Shown here one piece after another: positions 9,536-17,558 of a stretch of DNA of 64,000 bases. This stretch comes from Prevotella sp. (GTDB taxonomy: Bacteria > Bacteroidota > Bacteroidia > Bacteroidales > Bacteroidaceae). The translations under genes were made by a program, and so were the position numbers. A model generated the notes under the pieces. The model was not told the DNA's origin, ran no database searches, and saw only the letters and a program-made list of their open reading frames with translations. The number at the start of each line of letters is the position of its first letter. The stretch's first letter is position 1. The stretch spans positions 39,529 through 103,528 of the forward strand of contig JAFPME010000007.1 in the NCBI GenBank assembly GCA_017402445.1. The letters run 5' to 3'.

Positions 9536-9874
9536 ATGAGCAAGAAGAATCCGTTATACAGTTTCCTGAGCCACAACAAGTACTGGATTGTGCTCATTGT
9601 GGGCGTACTCATTGTGGGCTTCCTCGACGAGAACAGCTTCGTGCAGCGGCTCAAATACGACATGCAGATCAGCGAACTGAAAGAGCAGATTGAGAAATAC
9701 AACGCACAGTATGAGCGCGACGAGACGCAGCTCAAGGAGTTGCGCCGTAACCCGAAGGCCATCACGAAGATAGCCCGCGAGCGCTACTTCATGAAAGCAG
9801 ACGATGAAGACATCTTCGTGCTGAGCGATGACCTGGAACCCGTAAAGAAAATGGCACATGAAACAGCTGAGTAA
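9536..9874 (+). CDS. Septum formation initiator family protein (DivIC/FtsB-like)
   Basis: Small bitopic cell-division protein. Residues 1-15 are cytoplasmic, about 16-32 form one transmembrane helix (YWIVLIVGVLIVGFL), then a coiled coil (QRLKYDMQISELKEQIEKYN) leads to the conserved block NPKAITKIARERYFMKADDE characteristic of DivIC/FtsB. In the known family it bridges FtsL and FtsQ/DivIB in the divisome. Length 112 is normal. The next gene overlaps its end by 17 bp, which indicates translational coupling. FtsB and DivIC cannot be told apart from sequence alone. Confidence 0.92.
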   Translation: MSKKNPLYSFLSHNKYWIVLIVGVLIVGFLDENSFVQRLKYDMQISELKEQIEKYNAQYERDETQLKELRRNPKAITKIARERYFMKADDEDIFVLSDDLEPVKKMAHETAE

Positions 9875-10286
9875 ATTTCAGAGCTCCTTGTTCCTTCTCG
9901 GAGGAATACTCATGGTCGTGGGCGCAGCCATGTACGTCTTCGCCATTCGGCAAGCCGCTTCCTGGATCTTTCTCGTGGGAGCCTTGCTCTTTGCCGCCAT
10001 GCAAATCTGCCAGAGTTACGAAGGCGACGATTTCGTCATACGCCGCTTGCGCCGCGTCACCATCATGGCCGACGTGCTCTTTGTGCTCGCCGGTTTGCTC
10101 ATGGTGGAGTGTGCCTACGGCTTTGTCCGCCCCTGGTTCCACGCCCATGTGCATAACGGCAGCATGGCTTACATTACTTATATATATAACAAATGGGTCG
10201 TTTTGCTCCTCATAGCCGCTGTTTTGGAAGTCTATACGACTTACAGAATATCGCACGAACTTGACAAAGAGGCAAAAAAACGCTAA
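9858..10286 (+). CDS. Conserved hypothetical four-helix membrane protein
   Basis: No function recognised. The 142 residues contain four hydrophobic helices (around 8-30, 35-50, 67-87 and 117-133) and a basic C-terminus (DKEAKKR), a small integral membrane protein. A short soluble stretch QSYEGDDFVIRRLRRVT lies between helices 2 and 3. It overlaps the divIC-like gene by 17 bp in another frame, so it is likely translated with it and may act at the cell envelope; that is inference from position only. Confidence 0.75.
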   Translation: MKQLSKFQSSLFLLGGILMVVGAAMYVFAIRQAASWIFLVGALLFAAMQICQSYEGDDFVIRRLRRVTIMADVLFVLAGLLMVECAYGFVRPWFHAHVHNGSMAYITYIYNKWVVLLLIAAVLEVYTTYRISHELDKEAKKR

Positions 10287-10345
10287 AAGTAAGCACTTTT
10301 GTTTTAAATAGAATAAAATATTTTTCGTACTTCAATAATACATTG

Positions 10346-10353
10346 TACATTTG
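10346..10353 (+). promoter_or_regulatory. DUF4369 lipoprotein gene promoter, -7 element
   Basis: TACATTTG followed by CA, 43 nt upstream of the chosen start. Confidence 0.65.
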
Positions 10354-10396
10354 CACATGCTTGATGTGCCGCAAAAACGGCATGTTATTTACACTT

Positions 10397-11206
10397 ATGA
10401 ATAGAATTATCTACGCTTTGCTGACTTTGGCTGCTCTCACTTCGTGTGCGAACAGTTACAATATTCAAGGCTCTTCCAACGTGCAGATGCTCGATGGGCA
10501 CATGCTCTATCTGAAGGTTTACAACAACAACAGCCTGAAAGACGTAGACTCGTGCGACGTCGTTCACGGACAATTCCACTTCACTGGCACGGTGGACAGC
10601 ACACGGATGGCTACGCTCTGCATCGACAATGAAGGCATCATGCCCATCGTCATAGAGAGTGGAGACATCAACGTGCGCATTGACAACATGCAGCAGCGCG
10701 TGAGCGGAACGCCACTCAACGACAAGCTGTCCGACTTCATGGAGAAATATGGCAAGCTGCAGGACCAGATTGCCGACCTGCCCCACAAGGAAAGCCAGGC
10801 CATCATGGACGGAGAGGACGAGACAGTGACGCGTCAGCGACTCAATCAAGAGTATGCTGAAATCGTGAGCAACACCGATCAGCTGGTCACAAGCTTCATC
10901 GAGGAGAACTTCGACAACGCGCTCGGACCCGGTGTCTTCTTCATGATGACCGCCGGATTCCCTCATCCCGTTCTGCAACCATGGATCGAAGCGCTCATGA
11001 CGAAGGCTTCCGACAACTTCAAGAACGATGCCTACGTGCGCGACTACTACTCGAAAGCCAAAGAAAACGAGGCCATCGCCAACGGAACGGCCGACCAGAA
11101 CATGATGTTGCCCGCCGAACCGGCCAAGGCTGCGCTGCCTCAGGCTCCCACACCGGCTGAGCTGGCGGCTCCCCAAAGCACGGACAGCCTGAGCAGTGTG
11201 GAATGA
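10397..11206 (+). CDS. DUF4369 lipoprotein
   Basis: Envelope lipoprotein of unknown function. The start gives MNRIIYALLTLAALTSC, a signal peptide ending in lipobox LTSC. Residues about 20-130 resemble DUF4369, a beta-rich domain often found fused N-terminally to TlpA-like thioredoxins in Bacteroidetes (GQFHFTGTVDSTRMATLCID). No thioredoxin domain follows here. The C-terminal half is helical and ends in a Pro/Ala-rich tail (PAKAALPQAPTPAELAAPQ). It opens a run with pyrC (16-bp gap), the MetH activation protein and a phosphoesterase. An earlier in-frame ATG (10382) would only extend the signal peptide. Confidence 0.78.
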   Translation: MNRIIYALLTLAALTSCANSYNIQGSSNVQMLDGHMLYLKVYNNNSLKDVDSCDVVHGQFHFTGTVDSTRMATLCIDNEGIMPIVIESGDINVRIDNMQQRVSGTPLNDKLSDFMEKYGKLQDQIADLPHKESQAIMDGEDETVTRQRLNQEYAEIVSNTDQLVTSFIEENFDNALGPGVFFMMTAGFPHPVLQPWIEALMTKASDNFKNDAYVRDYYSKAKENEAIANGTADQNMMLPAEPAKAALPQAPTPAELAAPQSTDSLSSVE

Positions 11207-11222
11207 AACCTTTACGACTTGA

Positions 11223-12545
11223 ATGAAAACACTCATCGAAAATGCGACCCTTGTCAGTGACGGACGCGCCTTTCGCGGCGACGTTATCATAGAAGACGAC
11301 CGCATCGCAGACATTACAGAGAACCATACAACAGCCCCGAGGCATGCCGACCGCACGGTCGATGCCTCGGGTTGTTTTGTTTTGCCCGGCATCATCGACG
11401 ACCATGTACACTTCCGCGAGCCAGGACTGACCCGCAAAGCCGACATCGAGAGCGAGAGCAGGGCGGCTGCGTGGGGCGGCGTCACGTCGTTCTTCGACAT
11501 GCCCAATACCGTTCCGCAAACCACGACGCCCGAAGCGCTTGAGGAGAAATTCGTACTGGCCCGCGAAAAGAGCCACGTCAACTACAGTTTCTTCTTCGGC
11601 GCAACCAACGACAACGCAGCTCTCTTCGGACAGCTCGACCCGCACCGCATCCCGGGCATTAAGCTCTTCATGGGCAGCAGCACGGGAAACATGCTGGTGG
11701 ACCGTGCCGATTCGCTGCGCACCATCTTCAGTTCAGCACCACTGCCGCTCATGGCCCACTGCGAAGACACGCTTCTCATCAACGAGAACATGCAAAAGGC
11801 AAAAGCCGAACACGGCGACGACCCTGACGTCAGCCTGCACCCGCTCATCAGAAGCGAAGAGGCTTGCTACCGTTCCACGGCTCTTGCCGTGCAGATGGCC
11901 AGAACCTACGGTGCACGACTGCACGTGGCGCATGTCAGTACCGCCCGCGAGCTGGAGCTCTTCGGACACGACGAACGCATCACTGCTGAGGCTGTCGTCG
12001 CCCATCTCTTTTTTACCGACAGCGACTACGACCGTCTCGGCACACGCATCAAGTGCAATCCCAGCATCAAGACGCGTGCCGACCGCGACGCCCTGCGCAA
12101 AGCGCTCACCGATGGCAGGATAACAACCGTCGGAACCGACCATGCTCCACATCTGCTGGAAGAGAAGCAGGGAGGAGCCGCCCGCGCCGTTTCGGGCATG
12201 CCCATGCTTCAGTTCTCGCTGCCCACGATGCTTGAAATGGTCGACGAGGGTGTGCTCACGCTCGAACGCTTGGTCGAACTGATGTGTCACAATCCGGCAA
12301 GACTTTTCTCCGTGCGCGAACGAGGCTTCATCAGGCGCGGCTACAAGGCCGACCTCGTCGTCGTCAGGCCGCATTCGCCGTGGACCGTCACCCCGGACAT
12401 CATACAGAGCAAATGCCGATGGAGCCCCATGGAAGGGCACGAATACCAATGGCGCGTGGAGAGGACATTCTGCAACGGCCGCCAAATCTACCATAACGGC
12501 ATTTTCGACGGCGACAGCCGCGGTGAGGAACTGAGCTTCAGATGA
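11223..12545 (+). CDS. pyrC: Dihydroorotase
   Basis: Zinc amidohydrolase that closes carbamoyl-aspartate to dihydroorotate in pyrimidine synthesis; cytoplasmic. Of 440 residues, DDHVHFREPG (H61, H63, R65) is the metal- and substrate-binding motif near the N-terminus. MAHCEDT and LHVAHVST give further metal His, and GTDHAPHLLEEK carries the catalytic Asp. The length and HVHFREPG form match the type I (allantoinase-like) dihydroorotases found alone in Bacteroidetes. The stop overlaps the next start by 4 bp (ATGA), so the MetH activation protein is translationally coupled. Confidence 0.95.
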   Translation: MKTLIENATLVSDGRAFRGDVIIEDDRIADITENHTTAPRHADRTVDASGCFVLPGIIDDHVHFREPGLTRKADIESESRAAAWGGVTSFFDMPNTVPQTTTPEALEEKFVLAREKSHVNYSFFFGATNDNAALFGQLDPHRIPGIKLFMGSSTGNMLVDRADSLRTIFSSAPLPLMAHCEDTLLINENMQKAKAEHGDDPDVSLHPLIRSEEACYRSTALAVQMARTYGARLHVAHVSTARELELFGHDERITAEAVVAHLFFTDSDYDRLGTRIKCNPSIKTRADRDALRKALTDGRITTVGTDHAPHLLEEKQGGAARAVSGMPMLQFSLPTMLEMVDEGVLTLERLVELMCHNPARLFSVRERGFIRRGYKADLVVVRPHSPWTVTPDIIQSKCRWSPMEGHEYQWRVERTFCNGRQIYHNGIFDGDSRGEELSFR

Positions 12546-13390
12546 TACGGAAACTGACGTTTGCCATCAGCGAGGTGGCCCCTTACATCAACTGGCCATA
12601 CTTCGACTACGCGTGGGGAGTGGGCAGCAAGGGGCACGAAGAGCGCGAACAGCTGCACCGCGACGCTGCACTCAGAATGCAGAAACTGGAAGGCCGCTAC
12701 GCGACGACTGCTCTCTTCGGCCTGTTCAGGGCCAACAGCGATGGCGACGACCTGTTGCTCTGGCCCGACGATGCTGCTCAGGAGGCATCTCCGGTGCGCC
12801 TGCCCATGCTCCGACAGCAACGCGCCAGCCATCCGGGAGCACCCAACCTCTGTCTGACAGACTTCGTCCGACCCTTCCACTTGGGCGTCAGCGACACCGT
12901 GGGCGTGTTTGCCACCACCGTGGACCACGCCATCGAGACCGACACGACGGACGATCCCTACGGCAAAATGATGGCACAGACACTGGCCGACCGCCTGGCT
13001 GAGGCCACGGCAGAGCTCATGCACCTGCAGGTGCGCCGCCGATACTGGGGCTATGCGCCCGACGAGCAGCTGTCAGTCAACCAACTGCACATCGAAGCCT
13101 ACCAAGGCATACGCCCCGCCGTGGGCTATCCGTCGCTGCCCGACGCCAGCCTGAACTTCATCCTGTCCGACCTCATCGGCATGAAGGACATCGGCATCCG
13201 CCTGACCGCGAGCGGGATGATGGTTCCGCACGCTTCCGTGAGCGGACTCATGCTCTCGCATCCAAAGGCACGCTACTTCGACATCGGGAAAATAGGCGAG
13301 GACCAGTTGCGCGACTATGCCCGACGACGCGCCGTACCCGTGGAGATGGCCCGTCGCTTTCTGGCCTCTTCGCTGCTGAAAAAGGGCTGA
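12542..13390 (+). CDS. Stand-alone B12-dependent methionine synthase activation domain
   Basis: Homolog of the C-terminal AdoMet-binding activation domain of MetH, here a separate 282-residue protein. In E. coli this domain supplies AdoMet for reductive remethylation of inactive cob(II)alamin. Recognition rests on the strongly conserved block RRRYWGYAPDE (about 165-175) and YQGIRPAVGYPSLPD, in which R191 and the GY pair at 195-196 match the AdoMet-contacting RPAPGY of E. coli. ASVSGLMLSHPKARYF follows. The N-terminal 100 residues are less typical. No catalytic MetH modules lie in the window, so the partner must be elsewhere; that they form a split enzyme is inference. It overlaps pyrC by 4 bp. 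Confidence 0.88.
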   Translation: MIRKLTFAISEVAPYINWPYFDYAWGVGSKGHEEREQLHRDAALRMQKLEGRYATTALFGLFRANSDGDDLLLWPDDAAQEASPVRLPMLRQQRASHPGAPNLCLTDFVRPFHLGVSDTVGVFATTVDHAIETDTTDDPYGKMMAQTLADRLAEATAELMHLQVRRRYWGYAPDEQLSVNQLHIEAYQGIRPAVGYPSLPDASLNFILSDLIGMKDIGIRLTASGMMVPHASVSGLMLSHPKARYFDIGKIGEDQLRDYARRRAVPVEMARRFLASSLLKKG

Positions 13391-13501
13391 GCACCGGCCA
13401 GACGCGCGTCCACGCCGGAACCGTCACCGTCACGCCTATCGCCGCGAGACGTTCGCGCTCTTCCCGAAAAACATTCATCAACCTTCAAAAAAGAAACGAT
13501 C

Positions 13502-14680
13502 GTGATTGCACATATCATTGTTCTCATACTGTTGGTCATAGCTGTTCCTGACTACTATCTGCACAGGCACTACCTGCGCCGCCGCAGAGGGTATACCCTG
13601 AAGTGGCGCTTCCTGTGGTGGCTGCCGGCAGTCGCCTTGGCGGTCTATGCGCTCGCGCTCTCCGCTGTCAGCGACTTCGCACCCACCGAGATAAACTATC
13701 TCTACCTCTTCCTGCTCCTGCTCGGGCTCTTGGTCGTGCCGAAAGTCATCTTCGCACTGTGCAGTTCGATAGGTCTCATCGTCTGTCGTCTTTCACACAC
13801 GCGCCAAAACTGGGGCAACGCCGTGGGACTTGTGCTGGCACTGCTGGCCGTCGGAGCCACCATCTACGGCTCCACGTTGGGCATCACGCGACTGAAAGTG
13901 CGCCACGAAGTGTTCTCGTCGAAAGAGCTGCCGCCTGCCTTCGACGGCTATCGCATCGTTCACTTCAGCGACGCGCACGTGGGTGCCTGCACCGGCTACC
14001 GTGCCGTCATCCTGGAACGACTCGTCGACAGCATCAACGCACAGAAAGCCGACTTGGTGGTCTTCACGGGTGACCTGCAGAACAAGCTGCCCGCCGAGCT
14101 CGATCCCGTGCAGCCCCTTCTCTCACGCATCCATGCCCGCGACGGTATCTATGCTGTCATGGGCAATCATGACTATGCCAAGTACATCAGTGCCGACCCT
14201 CTGGAATGCAACATGAACGAGGCTCTGACCGAGAACAAGATGCGCAGCCTGGGATGGACGCTGCTCATCAACGAGAACAGCGTCGTGCGACGCGGCACCG
14301 ACAGCATCTTCGTGGCTGGAACCGGCGACGACTGCGACTCGCGCTACCAGCCCGAACGCTCCAAGCGCAGCGATTTCCGCAAGGCCATGGCCGGTATTCC
14401 CGACAAGGCTTTCACGCTCATGCTCCATCATGCGCCGCAACTCTGGCCCGACTCCATCCTGCAGCACACCTCGGCGCAGCTCACCTTGAGCGGACACACG
14501 CACGGCGGACAGGTGAAGCTCTTCGGTTTCGCGCCCATCAGCCTGCGCGAACGCTACTGGGGCGGCATGTACCACGAAGGCCACAGGGCCATGAATGTCA
14601 GTACAGGCGTGAGCGGTCTCATCCCGTTCCGCATCGGCATGTTGCCTGAAATCGTCGTCGTGACCCTGAAGCGCGAATGA
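13502..14680 (+). CDS. Membrane-anchored metallophosphoesterase
   Basis: Calcineurin-like phosphoesterase with an N-terminal membrane domain. Four hydrophobic helices lie in residues 1-125 (the first starts IAHIIVLILLVIAV). The catalytic domain then shows every metal motif in order: HFSDAHVG, FTGDLQN, MGNHDYA, MLHHAPQ and LSGHTHGGQ. Family members include YkuE-like enzymes that act on lipid head groups such as UDP-diacylglucosamine, but the substrate here is unknown. The start is a GTG; no ATG lies upstream in frame. It is separated from the preceding gene by 111 bp without a visible promoter, so it may be the last gene of the run from 10397. Confidence 0.88.
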   Translation: MIAHIIVLILLVIAVPDYYLHRHYLRRRRGYTLKWRFLWWLPAVALAVYALALSAVSDFAPTEINYLYLFLLLLGLLVVPKVIFALCSSIGLIVCRLSHTRQNWGNAVGLVLALLAVGATIYGSTLGITRLKVRHEVFSSKELPPAFDGYRIVHFSDAHVGACTGYRAVILERLVDSINAQKADLVVFTGDLQNKLPAELDPVQPLLSRIHARDGIYAVMGNHDYAKYISADPLECNMNEALTENKMRSLGWTLLINENSVVRRGTDSIFVAGTGDDCDSRYQPERSKRSDFRKAMAGIPDKAFTLMLHHAPQLWPDSILQHTSAQLTLSGHTHGGQVKLFGFAPISLRERYWGGMYHEGHRAMNVSTGVSGLIPFRIGMLPEIVVVTLKRE

Positions 14681-14741
14681 ACGGCTGCGCCCACACTTCC
14701 TCATCTCCGCAAGAATCGCACATCGAACAACTTTTCTCCGG

Positions 14742-14784
14742 CGTCCGGCAGCGCACCATCCAATCCTTCCTGCGCTGCCGGACG
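14742..14784 (+). terminator. Strong hairpin, possible terminator without U-tract
   Basis: A perfect 13-bp GC-rich stem (14742-14754 with 14772-14784) and a 17-nt loop, 61 bp after the phosphoesterase stop. No T-run follows on either strand, so intrinsic termination is doubtful; it may be a 3'-end stabiliser. Confidence 0.5.
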
Positions 14785-14848
14785 TACCATTCCCGCCTGT
14801 CCGTGGAGCCATGCAGGGTTGCCATTTGTCTTTTTCTTCGATGCCATT

Positions 14849-14936
14849 TCACTGATTTTGCACGGCAATTTCAGTGAGATTGCCGCGCAATGTCAGTGAA
14901 ACTGCTGAGCAATATCAGTGATTTTGCAACGCAACG
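14849..14936. repeat. 22-bp tandem array, family 1 (copy 1)
   Basis: Four units of exactly 22 bp starting at 14849, 14871, 14893 and 14915. Units begin TCAGTGA (the first has TCACTGA, its reverse complement) and contain TTGC-n4-GCAA-like half palindromes. It lies between two converging 3' ends. The same family recurs at 39515 and 51222. Noncoding. Confidence 0.85.
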
Positions 14937-14970
14937 ACGCTGCAGTGGCAGGCCAGAAACAGCCTTCGGG

Positions 14971-15016
14971 CAAAAGAAAAGCTCGCGCCTTCCATGCTGA
15001 GACGGAAGGCGCGAGC
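14971..15016 (-). terminator. Terminator of the lipoprotein gene
   Basis: A perfect 13-bp stem (14981-14993 with 15004-15016), then TTTTCTTTTG on the minus strand. It lies 24 bp past the lipoprotein stop. Confidence 0.88.
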
Positions 15017-15040
15017 CTGTATGTATGGGGAGACTGAGTG

Positions 15041-15580
15041 TCAGTTCTTGCCGATGCTGTCGGTAGCCACGTCGTCGTCTTCGTCGGCCCAGACGTAACC
15101 TTTCTTCACGTAGTAGTTGTAACGATAGTCCCAACCATCGTAGTCGCGTACCAGGTCGAACGATGCCAGCCAGCGGCCGTTGCGCGCATCGTGGAAGTCG
15201 CCGCGGAATTCGTCGCCGAAGAGACGGTAGTTGCTGATGCGAACCTCGGTGCCGTCTTCGTAGAAGAGGTAGATGATGCCGCCACGCACTTCGTAGTCGA
15301 AGTAGACAACCTCGCTGTAGCCGTAGCCGTAGTAGTCGACTTCACGGCCCGTGCCGCGTGCGTAGTCGTAGCGGTCGTGCCAGAATTCGAACATCACGTC
15401 GGTGTAGTCAACGTTGCTTCCATAGCGGTAGGTGAAATATTCGCTGGCCACTTGCCCGTACCAGACGCCGTCCATGGTGAAAGCGATGTCGTCGTCGTCC
15501 TGCTCGCAGGAAGTGAAAACCATCGGGAGTGCTGCAAGGAGCACCATGGTGAGTATTGCAGTAAACTTTTTCATGTTCAT
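15041..15580 (-). CDS. Hypothetical Asp/Tyr-rich lipoprotein
   Basis: Function not recognised. The signal peptide MNMKKFTAILTMVLLAALPMVFTSC ends in lipobox FTSC and is followed by an acidic stretch EQDDDD, an arrangement that in Bacteroidetes often sends lipoproteins to the cell surface (inference). The rest is beta-prone and unusually rich in Tyr and Asp (YYGYGYSEVVYFDYEVRGG), with a predicted small barrel or lipocalin-like shape only as a guess. Start 15580 or 15574 (MKKF) are equally good. Monocistronic, with its own -7 element and terminator. Confidence 0.72.
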   Translation of the reverse strand: MNMKKFTAILTMVLLAALPMVFTSCEQDDDDIAFTMDGVWYGQVASEYFTYRYGSNVDYTDVMFEFWHDRYDYARGTGREVDYYGYGYSEVVYFDYEVRGGIIYLFYEDGTEVRISNYRLFGDEFRGDFHDARNGRWLASFDLVRDYDGWDYRYNYYVKKGYVWADEDDDVATDSIGKN

Positions 15581-15613
15581 TCAGGTTTATAGGTTAATGA
15601 ATCTTTCTTGCTG

Positions 15614-15621
15614 CAAAGGTA
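15614..15621 (-). promoter_or_regulatory. Lipoprotein gene promoter, -7 element
   Basis: TACCTTTG followed by GCA on the minus strand, about 33 nt upstream of the start. Confidence 0.75.
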
Positions 15622-15808
15622 ATGTTTTTCCAGCTTTCCTGCAAATATGAAATCCATAATCTTGCATAGGGATTTCCCTAAATGCATCAGGTTTTCCCCC
15701 CAGTCAGGCGTCTGTGCTTCGGAACGGCCATCTTGCAAAAGTAGAATAATAATTGTTAGTTTTTGAAATATTTTTGCTGAAATAAAAGTGTATTCGGAAA
15801 AATAATGC

Positions 15809-15816
15809 TATATTTG
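15809..15816 (+). promoter_or_regulatory. Glutathione peroxidase/trxB promoter, -7 element
   Basis: TATATTTG followed by CA, 35 nt upstream of the peroxidase start, in an AT-rich region. Confidence 0.75.
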
Positions 15817-15851
15817 CACTGACGAATAGTTTTTACCATACGAAATAAGAA

Positions 15852-16406
15852 ATGAGAACAATTTACGAATTCGCCGTCAAAGACCGCAAAGGCAAGGACG
15901 TGTCGCTGAAAGAGTATGCCAACGAGGTCATCCTCATTGTCAACACCGCAACAAAGTGTGGTTTCACACCTCAGTATGAAGAACTGGAAAAGCTCTATGA
16001 GCAGTATCATAGCCAGGGCTTCACCATCCTCGACTTCCCCTGTAACCAGTTCGGACAGCAGGCTCCCGGCACCGACGAGAGCATCCACGAGTTCTGCAAG
16101 CTGAACTATGGCACAGAGTTCCCGCGCTTCAAGAAGATCAAGGTGAACGGCGATGATGCCGATCCGCTCTACAAGTTCCTCACCGAACAGAAGGGCTTCG
16201 CCGGCTGGGACATGGAGCATCCCATTGCGCCCATTCTCGACGACATGCTCTCGAAGGCCGATCCTGACTACAAGCAGAAGCCCGACATCAAGTGGAACTT
16301 CACGAAGTTCCTCATCAACAAGAAGGGACAGGTGGTCGCTCGCTTCGAACCGACAGAGAAGATTGAGAACATCGCCAAGAAGATAGAAGAATTGCTGGCC
16401 AACTGA
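15852..16406 (+). CDS. Glutathione peroxidase-family thiol peroxidase
   Basis: Reduces hydrogen peroxide and organic hydroperoxides. NTATKCGFTPQ holds the peroxidatic Cys (C36), FPCNQFGQQAPG the Gln (Q66) and KWNFTKFL the Trp-Asn pair (W148, N149) of the catalytic tetrad. A second Cys, C64 in FPCNQFG, and C82 are possible resolving residues. Bacterial enzymes of this family generally use thioredoxin rather than glutathione, and here thioredoxin reductase follows after 25 bp, which supports that. Length 184 is normal; cytoplasmic, no signal peptide. Confidence 0.94.
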   Translation: MRTIYEFAVKDRKGKDVSLKEYANEVILIVNTATKCGFTPQYEELEKLYEQYHSQGFTILDFPCNQFGQQAPGTDESIHEFCKLNYGTEFPRFKKIKVNGDDADPLYKFLTEQKGFAGWDMEHPIAPILDDMLSKADPDYKQKPDIKWNFTKFLINKKGQVVARFEPTEKIENIAKKIEELLAN

Positions 16407-16431
16407 TAGCTGTTTATTTCCGACAAGACAC

Positions 16432-17364
16432 ATGGAACATGTTAAAGTATTGATTATAGGTAGCGGGCCTGCCGGGTACACGGCTGCCATCTATACGTCG
16501 CGCGCCAACCTGAAGCCTGTGCTCTACTGCGGTCTGCAAACGGGCGGTCAGCTGACTCAGACCACTGAGGTGGAGAACTTCCCCGGCTATCCGCAGGGCG
16601 TGGACGGGAACCAGATGATGATGGACTTGCGCGAGCAGGCCGAGCGATTCGGCGCTGACGTACGCGACGGCATCGTCACGAAGGCCGACTTCTCGAAAGC
16701 TCCTTATGTGCTGACGCTCGAGGACGGCACGCAGATAGAGTCCGACACGGTCATCATCGCCACGGGGGCTTCGGCCAAATACCTGGGTCTCGATGACGAA
16801 GAGAAGTATCGCGGACAGGGTGTTTCGGCCTGTGCTACGTGCGACGGATTCTTCTATCGCAAACGGACGGTAGCCGTTGTGGGCGGTGGCGACACGGCCT
16901 GCGAGGACGCGCTCTACCTGTCGAGTCTGGCCAAGAAGGTCTATCTCGTCGTACGCAAGCCGTTCCTGCGCGCCTCGCAGGTGATGCAGGACCGCGTCCG
17001 TGCTGCTGAAAACATTGAAATCCTCTTCGAGCACAATGCCACAGGACTCTACGGCGAGAACGGAGTGGAAGGCATGCACGTGGTGAAGCGCAAGGGTGAG
17101 GCTGACGAGAGCCATTACGATGTAGCTATCGACGGCTTCTTCCTCGCCATCGGGCACAAGCCCAACAGTGATGTGTTCCGCGAGTGGGTCGACACGGACG
17201 AGATTGGCTACATTCGCACTGTCGGCAACACGCAGCAGACGCGTGTACCCGGCGTATTTGCCGCTGGCGACGTCTGCGACCCCGTCTATCGGCAGGCCAT
17301 CGTCGCCGCCGGCAGCGGCTGCAAGGCTGCTCTTGAAGCCGAGCGCTACCTGCAGACGCTGTGA
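16432..17364 (+). CDS. trxB: Thioredoxin-disulfide reductase
   Basis: Flavoprotein that transfers electrons from NADPH to thioredoxin. GSGPAGYTAAIY (10-21) binds FAD, CATC at 134-137 is the redox disulfide, VVGGGDTACEDALYL binds NADPH, and the C-terminal GVFAAGDVCDP is the second FAD motif. Length 310 is typical. It lies 25 bp after the peroxidase gene and is followed by a strong terminator, so the two form an oxidative-stress operon driven from 15809. Confidence 0.97.
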   Translation: MEHVKVLIIGSGPAGYTAAIYTSRANLKPVLYCGLQTGGQLTQTTEVENFPGYPQGVDGNQMMMDLREQAERFGADVRDGIVTKADFSKAPYVLTLEDGTQIESDTVIIATGASAKYLGLDDEEKYRGQGVSACATCDGFFYRKRTVAVVGGGDTACEDALYLSSLAKKVYLVVRKPFLRASQVMQDRVRAAENIEILFEHNATGLYGENGVEGMHVVKRKGEADESHYDVAIDGFFLAIGHKPNSDVFREWVDTDEIGYIRTVGNTQQTRVPGVFAAGDVCDPVYRQAIVAAGSGCKAALEAERYLQTL

Positions 17365-17418
17365 TGACGAAGCGCGGCCAAGGCTCTTCGAGCTCTTCGG
17401 CCACTCTATACAAGAAAC

Positions 17419-17467
17419 AACGAGGGGCAACCTTTCCCAATCGGGAGGTTGCCCCTCGTTGTCTTCT
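17419..17467 (+). terminator. Terminator after trxB
   Basis: A perfect 15-bp stem (17419-17433 with 17446-17460) and 12-nt loop, followed by a pyrimidine-rich tail. Confidence 0.85.
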
Positions 17468-17558
17468 TCTGTCTGTCGGATGTGACAGGCTAAGAGTTAC
17501 TGGTTTTCTCGTGTGCGCAGGTTCACGGATTCTGTTCCGGCGCGGCCGCCCTTGATTC

